64,000 bases of DNA from Diospyros lotus. Its lineage: Eukaryota; Streptophyta; Magnoliopsida; Ericales; Ebenaceae. The stretch lies in assembly GCF_014633365.1 (NCBI RefSeq), contig NC_068347.1:35630116-35694115 (forward strand). Reading direction: 5' to 3'. The notes below the pieces were generated by a model that ran no database searches, was not told the origin of the DNA, and saw nothing but the letters and a program-made list of their open reading frames with translations. Shown one piece after another: positions 48,237 to 58,600 of the stretch. The position numbers and the translations under genes are program-made. Position 1 is the stretch's first letter; every line of letters begins with the position of its first letter.

Positions 48237-48372
48237 CGGGGGCCGGAGAACTCCACCAACTCCGGTTGTCAGGCTGAATAATATATATTTTGTAGCAGCT
48301 CTGTGTGAGAGAAGAAGAGGATTAGTTGAGAGAGAGGAGAGGTGATGAGTGGAGCATTGAAAGTGGAGCAAG

Positions 48373-48380
48373 TATTTATA
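48373..48380 (-). promoter_or_regulatory. TATA box of the extensin gene
   Basis: TATAAATA on the minus strand lies about 137 bp before the chosen ATG. The start of transcription is expected near 48345. This excludes the upstream in-frame ATG at 48371 as a start codon. Confidence 0.7.
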
Positions 48381-48399
48381 GGGAAGTGATAGGCATATC

Positions 48400-51300
48400 A
48401 GTTGAGAGGGAGCTGTCCAGGGGTGACCGAACCAGTTCAGTCGTCGGCTGCATATTTGCTGTGATTACTATTAAAATATATAGCTGGATTTTACCCATTC
48501 CTTCAAGGCCTTGTTTGGGCGGGCGGCTTCACTTGGTAAGATACCCGAAGAAAAAGGTGCAGTTGCTGCTACTGGCATCATCCCATGGAATGGAATTACT
48601 TTCATAATTGAATGTGGGGAAGATGATTCTACTAATGTTTCCTTTGATGGCAACGTACCCTTTTTGATCATTACCATTGGCTTTGCATTTTTCAGTAATT
48701 TTTTCCTGCAAATTCATTTCAATTCACCTTCCAAATCGGTTGACACAATCTCAAAATTGGGGCTTTGATTGGATCGTACAGAAATAAAAAAAATGGATCT
48801 ATTATTATTAATCCACCACTGCTGCTCCACTAAGAAGACCTTATATTTGATAATTAAGAAGGGTATTCCAATTTGGATGGGAAGAGGACATGTGATTTCT
48901 CAATTATGAGCTGGGGCTGCAGCTTGCAGCTTTTTTATTAGCACACTCACTGAGGGAGACAAAAGGAAGAAATCTTTTGCAGTCTCTGCCTTCAATTTCA
49001 TTTCTTCCTTGAAGAAACAATCTGTGCAACACCCAAAAAGAGAGAGGAAAAGGCACTCTGCCATTATCAAAAGTTTAAATTGCTGGGGTGTGTTCATGTG
49101 TGTGTGTTTATTATTTGTTCTTGTAGTTTCTCTATATTGGGCTTTTTGGCTTTATGGGTTCAGATTCTTAATTTGGGTTTTTAAAGTTTGAGATAATAAG
49201 GTGGCTTCAACTAGTATTAAACAAAGTAAGTAATCGACATATTAATGGGTTCTTTAAAAAATGAAATCTCCCTCAATCAATGGCTCTTTCTGATCCAATT
49301 GTTCATCGGATAAAATACCTTTGTTCCCAAGTCAACATCCTACAGTATCCATCCATCCATGCAATTAAATTAATAGTAGCTAAGGCTGTGTTTGGCTTCC
49401 CAAAGAATAAATTAACTGTTGTTGAGTGGTAATTTCACTTGCTTGGACCCACGCAATTCAGAATTCCTTCTGCATAGATTCACCACCAACACTTTGACCA
49501 GTTAGTGAAAAGGTGTGTCCTTTGACCAGTAAAAAAAGAGAAGATGTGGAGAGTCCCAAGAGAGAACAAACCCAAGAAATGCAGAAAGCGGGGTATGTCT
49601 GGCTGTAAAGAAGAATCAATGATTCTGGGGCAGATGATGAGTGATGCAGAGGGAATAAAGGACAAATGCCCAAATGGAATAGTTAAAATATGTTGGAAGT
49701 CATCTAGGGGGAGAGGACCACTTCACCATCTCCTTTCTTTTAACCAAAAAAAAATTCAGTGTGGGTGGCTACCAGGTGGGCTCTCTTTCCCAGAGCCTCT
49801 TCTTTAGAGCAGCAGCCAGCAGCCATGCACAGGAAGCAACCCTTCCTTGTATATTCCACCACCCCACCTAACGCTGTCCCAATTCTCTTTTATTATTAGT
49901 GTGCTTCTTTCTTTCCCTCTTTTCTGCCTGCTTCTTTGGCTTCCTTGTGGTTGTTGTCTTCCAAATCTTGAGCTTCTGAAGTTTAACATTATTGGGCTCT
50001 TTTCCCTCATCAATTAGGTTTACTTTTCAACACTTACCCTGCTGTCCATTTGACTAAAACACCAATTTCTTCTCACCATCAAATTACACTTTTCTTTAAC
50101 CCAAATGGCCAGCTAAGATATATGGACTATGGATGCCCCTATGACATGACATGCCTGGAAGACTTTTGGCAAGGGCTGGATGATGATTCAATAGAAGTTG
50201 GCCAATGAGAAGTAGATGAAAAATAATTATAGTCTCTGTCTATTCTAAAAAAATAATTGAATTTACCCCAACCCTATAAAATTAAGCAAGTAATGTGATG
50301 ATTGTTAATTTCAACTATTCATTGAATTTTTGTTTGAGTGTAACCCTGTTCTAACTTGTGCGACCCCTTCTCTTGTTTAGATATTGCAGTTCACAATTAT
50401 TTATGAAATCTCATGACATCTACAATTATGATAAATCAAAAAAATTAAACTGAACTAGTGTCAATATCATTTATCTCTTCATTTTTTTTAAAAAAATGAT
50501 AACAATAAAAGAAAGTAACTAAATTCTATTAAAAAATATCATGATATGATTAAAAGAATTAAACACGTACGAGAACTTTCTTTCAACTACTGAACAATCA
50601 TATCTTAGAAATTGAATACTACTTTCCAATGATATATATACACATGTTGATGATGATGATGATGATGATATATATTTCAATAGTACTGGCCTTAGCCAAT
50701 TATTAATTAAGCTTTGGTTTTTGACTTTGCCTCCTCAAACCCATGTTTAGGACGTGGCATCACATGGATGGCAGTGTTTTGGGAGGGACAGAGAGAGAGA
50801 GCTGGAAGCTTAGACCAGAAACTGTACTGGGGGTGGGGTGGGTTCAAAAAAGATGGAAGCTTTTAAAAAACGAAAAAAAGGTTAAACAAGTGGGCCTCGT
50901 CATGAACGAGATGTTATGGGTGGTCTTTGATTAATTAATCTTTTTTCAACTCGGATTGGAGACCCATCCAAATTGTATATATTTGATTTCACGAATTATA
51001 ATGAGTTTAGGTTTGTTCGGGGTTTTGGGTCGGATTATTACTCAATTTGGGTAATAATGGTGTTTTTTTTTTTTCTTCTTTAATTTTGAAATAATTCAAT
51101 AAATTCTATAGTACGTGATTATTGGGACTGGTTTTTTTAGGGCAGAATCTAGTTTATTGGTAAATTTCTTAATGCTCAAATCAATTACTATATTCAAGAA
51201 TAACACTATAATAATGATATAATAATAAATAAATAATAAAATATTATACTAAATCTTTACAAGATCACGAAAGTCAAAATAGGCCAAGATAGTCTCCCAT

Positions 51301-51780
51301 GAATGGATATGATTCTCTATAAGTGAATTATGTAGACATGGGTTTGGGCCCGGGTCTTCCTCTATACTCCTTATTTGGATAGTTTTGATTTGGGTTTTTA
51401 GGTAAAGTCAACTTTTCAACCTTATTATCTCATAAAACTCTCAGATCAAATTTGAGTGGTTGTGAATTTAGGGTAAAACCCTAAACTCATCACGGGTTTA
51501 AAATTTGGGATTTTTCATACTATTTTTTAATTCTGATAATTTTTGACTAATTTCTTTTGGGGCGATGAATTAGTACAACAATGGATGGATAACTTATAGA
51601 CTTGGGGCTTGCCAGTCCAAGAATGTAAGTGGGTTAGCCCGGCCCGCCTATGCTTGTTGAGACAAATGTGGCCGTGGGGGCCTTTTCTTATCAATTTGGT
51701 TGGGCGGGCTTGGAGTTGGGGCTCTTTTGTTGGATCCTATATATATGAAATTTAATTTAATTTAAAAATAATAATCAACA
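48400..51780. other. Intergenic region between the extensin gene and BMS1
   Basis: About 3.4 kb including the extensin promoter (right of 48380). A (GAT)n run lies at 50648-50670. Short open frames at 48511-48768 and 49544-49807 have no domain, splice or codon support. No element ends were found. Confidence 0.4.
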
Positions 51781-52229
51781 AAACCCCTAAAAACCCTTTC
51801 CTTTTGCGCTGTTCGAAACCCTCGTCGTTCAGTTCAATCTCCTTCCATTCCAATTACAGAAATCAATCAATCAACGCACACGATCATCTGGTAGGATCGA
51901 TTCGCTCGCTTGTTCAAATCCCTGCTGCTGCTTGCTTCAAACCCTTTTCTTCTGATATCACTGCCCTGCATATGCTTTGGTCTTCCTTTCAATCGATATT
52001 TTCTTCTGTGATTAGGATTGATAAACTAATAGGGCTTCTCGAGCCGCCACCTCCTCTTCCCAGGCCGGACCTACAGTGAGGCCCAAGAGGCGGTTGTCTC
52101 AGGGCCCAAAATTCTGTTATTTTTAGGGGCCCATAAATCTGGAAGCCCTTCTCCCTCTAGCTCGCTCCGTCGCTCGGCGTATCAGAAGCCGCCCGCGAGA
52201 AGCAGCAACGCCGTCACCACCATGGTGCT

Positions 52230-52380
52230 GTGAAGCTTTTTGTGTTCGGAGACTCCTTCGCTGACACTGGCAACTGTCCCAAACCATCCGCCGCCTCCTG
52301 GAAAGAACCATACGGATTCGCTTTTCCCGGCACACCGGTCGGCCGCTTCTCCAACGGTCGTGTTCTCACTGATTACATTG
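52230..52380 (+). pseudogene. GDSL esterase/lipase first-exon fragment
   Basis: The frame reads VKLFVFGDSFADTGN at the start, which is the GDSL block I with the catalytic Ser. It continues with SWKEPYGFAFPGTPVGRFSN and GRVLTDYI, the usual N-terminal part of plant GDSL lipases. It ends at a plausible exon end (ATTG followed by GTAAT). No signal peptide lies before it (a TAG precedes by about 25 codons), and no later GDSL blocks follow before BMS1 starts. It is a broken or transduplicated fragment, 230 bp from the BMS1 ATG. Confidence 0.75.
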
Positions 52381-52470
52381 GTAATAAAAAAAAAAAAAAA
52401 TAGCTATATCAATCGGTTTCTTCCTCTAATTACATAATTCCTTTCTTTGGTCTTCATTCTTCTTCTGTGT

Positions 52471-52495
52471 GGCCCACTTTTGAACAAAACCCTAG
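52471..52495 (+). promoter_or_regulatory. BMS1: Site II (GGCCCA) plus telo-box in the BMS1 promoter/leader
   Basis: GGCCCAC at 52471-52477 and AAAACCCTAG at 52486-52495 lie 115-140 bp before the ATG. This pairing is well known in promoters of plant ribosomal-protein and ribosome-biogenesis genes. More GGCCCA-type words lie at 52080-52135. An alternative is that transcription starts near 51800 and an intron from about 51892 to 52604 (acceptor TTACCAG just before the ATG) removes this region and the GDSL fragment. Confidence 0.5.
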
Positions 52496-52609
52496 CGGCA
52501 TTGCACAACAAGCAAATCGTGTTATTCTCCAGTAGTAATGCCGCGAATTGCCCTGGGATTTTAGAGTTTCAGCTCTGATTCGGATTTTTGTGCTGTGTTA
52601 CCAGTTATC

Positions 52610-55600
52610 ATGGCGATAGACAGCGGTAGCCAGGACCAATCACACAAGTCCCACCGTTCTCGCCATTCCGGTCCTTCCTCGGACAAGAAGAAGAAGAAGG
52701 CGGCTAAATCCGACCAAGACCGCCAGCAGCAGCACAACCCCAAGGTTTATTTTTTTGCCCTTCTCTTCTTCTCTGTTTATACACGGACACATTCATACGC
52801 ATATGTAGGTACACGCTCTCATCTATACTGAATGAATGCTTATGTATTTGCACTCTAGGCTTTTGCTTTTAGTTCGTCAGTGAAAGCCAAACGCTTGCAA
52901 TCTCGGGCTTCAGAGAAAGAGCAGCGCAGGCTTCATGTTCCCACCATTGACCGTTCCACTGGAGAACCTGCACCTTATGTCGTGGTTGTGCAGGGCCCTC
53001 CTGAGGTAAAAACTATATAAATCTTCCGAGATATTTGGCATCTTAATATATAAGCGCGCACACACACACACATACACTCTCGCACATTTACGTGCAGACT
53101 AATATGCCAAGATTGAAGTATTAACGATGACATAATCTCTAGGTCGGGAAGTCTCTTCTTATAAAATGTCTTGTTAAACATTATACTAAACATAATCTAC
53201 CAGATGTTCGAGGACCCCTTACTGTTGTGTCAGGTGAATATGCTTCTTCTTTTTCACATTTCATTTTCCTAGAACTGCTGTATTGCTAGGTTTACCGTTG
53301 TTGATTACTTGTTTTTTTTTGGATTTTTCTTTCCAAATTTCTTGTTCAGGGAAGCAAAGGCGGATACAATTTGTGGAGTGCCCGAATGATATAAATGGCA
53401 TGATTGATGCTGCGAAGTTTGCTGATCTGGCACTGCTTCTCATAAATGCAAGTTCTGGTTTTGAAATGGTGCGATTTGGTTTCCTTTATGTTTCTTTGCA
53501 CTCGTTCCATTCACATAATTTCCATTCAGAAATATTATCATTCACAAGATCAATTTATACATAGCTTTATGTTATTTTGAGTAATTTTGGAAATATCCTA
53601 TTCTATTGTTGTGCGTATGGGGGAGGGTGAACCTCAATTGCAATGGTAAGGTTGCTTGCTTGTGATCAGAAGGTCACAGGTTCAGATTGTAGAAATAGCT
53701 TATTTGCCAAGTAGGAGTGAGGTTTCGTGCACACTAGGGACAAACACCCTTTTATTCTTGTTTTGCTGGAGAGTTGTCACTTCCACTATGCTGTCTGTTG
53801 TTTTAGACTCACTAGTTTAGGAAAATTTAGATGAACTAACCTCTTTCAAATACTTTTCCCACTCACGGATCAACAAAAATTGTTAATACAAACAGAATTT
53901 AAAGAATTCACAAATTTAGACAAAAACCAAAAATCAAACCACAAGAAACAGAATTTATCCTGGTTTGGATTGCAAATGTTGCAACCCTACATCTAGCAGT
54001 CAAAACACCCCTCGAACAATCTTCTTTATTCAGAAAGAACGATCAGTACAACAACTAGTTCCCTTCCTTCTATTCCCGAGTACATCAAACCTTCACTCCT
54101 CAAGATTACAGAACTATCTCTCAAAAACACTAGCCTTTCTCTTAGAGCGAAACAATACTCGTTACAACAGAAAATGAGAACCCACACCACCGGCTACCCC
54201 TCGCCCTCTATTTACAATAGGGATGAACATCCCAATGTAACTAACTGGAATTAGATAATTACAATTTAACCCCCAAACTTTTACTAATCACATTTAGGGT
54301 ATCATTTCTAACTGCCTATTTAAACCTTAGCCGATATAAGCCACTGTCTTCACTGATCTTCTAGGATAACTTGAGGCAAACATATCAACAATACTCCACC
54401 ATTTGCCTTGAGTTTTCTCCACCCGATAGACTGATCTTGCTCTCCTCTGAGAATACATAGCATACTTGACTACTCAAACACAACAAACAGTAAGAATATT
54501 TAAACAATCCTGCGATTTAGATTTAGGAATGTTGTAACATTTGTATTAGATTAGATTAAATGTAATCATGTACTTTGTATTGCTGCATATTTTATTTCCT
54601 GATATAGTGTTAGATTTAATTGTTCTTCTAGAAGGTATGTTTCTAGAAGGTGGCAGCTGGTTTTAAAGTTTGTTAGTCTATTAGGCGATTGTTAGTTAGT
54701 TTTATCTTTAAGTTCATGTAATCCGCTCCCCTATATCCTATAAATAGGGGTTGTGGTTGGAGTCTTCAGAGAAGTCTTAGTGCGCCAGAAATCGAGAAGT
54801 GTTGCTTCCGGTTTACTTTCTTATTTTGGGGTTTGAGTGCGAGAGGTTGGGAGTGGCTGGTTCTTAGCTTGTATTCCCTAGTTTCCCTATAGCTTTCAGT
54901 GTATATGGGCGGGAGGGATTAAGTTCTCGTTGTAATCATCCCTTGGGTGTTTCAAGATAGTGGATTTCAGTGGTGCCTAGCAGTCTGGATGTAGGTCTTG
55001 GATTTCAAGACCGAACCAGGATAAATCTTGCTGTTTGTTGTGTGATTGTGTTATTCCTTTATGTTTTCTGTTATCAGTGTATTCTTGGGTTAGATAGGAA
55101 GCTGGTTGAGTTGAGAGAATAAAGTGGAGAGCTGTGAGATACTCTAACAAGGAATAACTTTGGTAAACATATCAGCCGCATTCTCTTCTCCTGCAACTTT
55201 TATTAGGTTTATTTCTTCCTTATCAAGGATTTCTCTAATGAAATGATACCTAACATCTATATGTTTAGTTCTTTCATGGTGGGATGGATTTTTAGCCAAA
55301 TGAATAGCACTTTGGCTATCACACATCAACTTAACCTTGACATCTCTACCTAGGAGTTCACTAATAATTCCTTTAAGCCAAAGACCCTCTTTAATTGCTT
55401 CTGTTAATGCAATATACTCAGCTTCGGTGGTGGATAACGCCACCACCGGTTGTAGGTTAGTTTTCTAGTTAATGGTAGAACCCCAAAGCTGAAAGACATA
55501 ACCCGTTGAGGATCTTTTCTTATCCATATCAGCAGCAAAATCTGCATCTGTGAACTCTCGGATGCAAGGATTTCCTTCCATTTTAACTCCACCATAAGCC

Positions 55601-58600
55601 AAAGCCATGCCTAGTGTTCCTTTAACATACCTAAAGGTCTCCATTTGATAACATTCCAATGAGCTTTACCCGGATTGGCCATAAACCTGCTAGAGACACT
55701 CATAGCATGAGCCAAATCTGGCCTTGTACAGACCATGCTGTACATTAGGCTCTCAATCACATTAGAGTAAGGGATCTTACTCATTTCCTTAATGTCTATT
55801 CCATCTTTAGGGGACTGCTCATGGGATAACTCGAAGTGTTGTGCAAAAGGAATTGAGACATCTTTTGCATCACACATATTAAATCTTCTAACCAGCTTGC
55901 TTAGATAAGATTTCTGAGATAAAAACAGCTGCCTTTGCTGTCTATTCCTTCTGATTTCTATGCCCAATATCTTCTTGGCTTCTCCTAATTCTTTCATCTC
56001 AAACACTGACCTTAATCTCAACTTAAGATTCTCGATTTCTATGGCTTATTGACTAGCAATCAACATATCATCTACATATAGGAGAAGATATATAGATATA
56101 TTCCCTGGCACATGATACACACAACAATCATTGGAACTCCTCTTAAAACCTTGGGACAACATAAAAGAGTCAAACTTCTTATACTATTGCCTAGGTGACT
56201 GTTTTAAGCCGTAGAGAGATTTCTTAAGCAAGCACACTTGCTCTCTCTTCCCTCTAACCTCAAACCCCTTAGGCTGTTCCATTAGAATGTTTTCCTCTAA
56301 GTCTCCATGTAGAAAGGTTGTAGTGACATCCATTTGTTCTAGAATTAAGTCTAATTGGGCTGTTATTGCAAGTAGGATCCTTATTGAGGTATGCCTCGCG
56401 GGTGAGAATACCTCATTAAAGTCTATACCGGGCACTTGGGTAAACCCTCTAGCCACTAGCCTAGGCTTATACCTGTTGGACGAAATTAAGAAGCCGAAGA
56501 CAAGAAGGCTTTCAGCTAAAGAAGGAATCTAGTAGATATAGATAAATTAGAGTAGATAATGTTAAATTTATATAGTGTAAAATCATGTTACAAAGTTGTT
56601 TTTAATTCCTAAGTTTTAGGAGATAGCTTTCCTATTGTTTAGGAGATAGGTATTCTAAATCTTCTCCTATTTTCTAGGAGAAAGATAAGGATTCTAAGCT
56701 GTATATAAACTCTCACATGAGTTTAATTAATATTATTCAAGTCTTTAATCTTTCCAAGACTTGTTTCAATACCTAGGCTTATCCTCTTTTCCAACACCTT
56801 CCTTAATCTTAAACAATCACTTACAACTAACCACCCTCTTTCCTAAGGGTTTATCTACCAGTATCCAAGTCTTATTCCTTTTAAGAGAGTCCATCTCAGA
56901 CTCCATGGCTTCCTACCATTTTTGAGAGTCCTTTGATTTCACTACTTCATCATATGATAGGGGCTCTTCCTCTATTTCAGATCCTGCATTTGACAACGCA
57001 TAAAACATTAAATCAAATTATTCGTATCTCACAGGAGGCCTTGAAACCCTCCTTTGTCTATCCCTAACAACGTTATACCTCTCTGGATCAAGGGGATTTT
57101 CTGACCTAGAGGATTCTTCATAATCCTCTTGCTACCCAGAAGAGGATGCTTCATATTCCTCCTACTGACTAGGGGAGAATTCATCATAATCCTCTTGGTG
57201 TTCTAACTCTTGATTTGGGGAATTATCTAAACCTCGATCACTGGTTTCTTCTTATAGTTCTACATCAACTGCCTTGGCTTTTCTAGCATCCTTTGATTTT
57301 ACCTTTTCCTCAAAATCTTTTATAGTAGACCTTTCATCAATTGTAACATCTCTATTCACAAATGTCTTAGGCATATCCGGATCTAGGCTCCATAATTTAT
57401 ATCCCTTAACCCCTTCCGGGTATCCTATAACCAGACACCTAATGGCTCTTGGATCTAACTTACCTTGCTTAAAATGAGCATAAGCAATACATCTAAACAC
57501 CCTTGCATGGTCTATATTAGGTTTATGACCTATCCACATTTCATAGGGGGTTTTAAACCCTATAGTTGCGGATGGGGACCTATTAATCACATAGGTTGCC
57601 GTTGTAACCGCTTTTACCCAAAAGGATTTAGATAGTCTAGCATGGATTATCTTGCACCTAACCCTCTCTAATAGAGTCCTGTTCATCTTTCAGCTAGACC
57701 ATTCTATTTGGGATTCCCTGGAACTAAAAGATGTCTAAGGATATTATTTTGATTACATAGGTGGGTAAAATCCTTATTGCAAAATTCCAACCCATTATTA
57801 GTCCTAATGATTTTATTTTTGCTATCTTTATGATTTTCTATCATAGTCTTCCAGGTTTTAAATGTTTGAAAAGTGTTATCCTTTGATTTCAATACATAAA
57901 CCCAAACCATTCTAGAATAATCATCAATATTGACAAGAAATACCTAGCTCCACCATGAGATAAGGCTTGGGAAGGGCCCCACAGATCAGAATGAATGTAT
58001 TCTAAAGGGGGCCTTAGTGGAGTGGATAGCATTCCTAGGGAATTTTACTTTAGCTGAATTTTCAAAAATGCATGTTTCACATTTATCTAAGGCTGTTACA
58101 TTTCCAGCACCTACAATCCCTTGTTTAGCCAATTCCTTAAGTCCTTGCTCACTAATGTGAGCCATCCTATAATGCCATAACCTAGTCTGCTGATAGGATT
58201 TATCCTCTCCTACTGCTACCTCTCCACCAACTGTGGATGCTTGCAGTACATATATGCCATTTTGAAGGATTGCCTTCATGCATATGAGAGAGCCTCTAGT
58301 TACCTTAAGGACTCCACCAACTCCTCTATAGGAGTAACCATTTTTATCTAATTCTCCAAGAGATATAAGGTTTCTCTTTAAATCTGGAACATATCTAACA
58401 TCCGGCAATATTCTCACTGTTCCATCATGCATTTTAATTTTAACATCCCCAATCCCTTTGATTTTACACTCTTGGTTATTTCCTAACAATACTTTACCAC
58501 CATTAATGTCCCTATAGTTTAGGCACTGATCCCTATGTGGAGTCATATGAAAGGAACAATCGGAATCTAACACCCAAACTTGCCTATTCTCGGTATTGGA

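Noticed and set aside
48511..48768. 85-codon + strand frame upstream of the extensin gene
   Set aside because: No homology, signal or splice support. It lies in the promoter side of the extensin gene.
49544..49807. 87-codon + strand frame in the intergenic region
   Set aside because: Composition is mixed and basic, but there is no motif, promoter or intron evidence. Chance is the simpler explanation.
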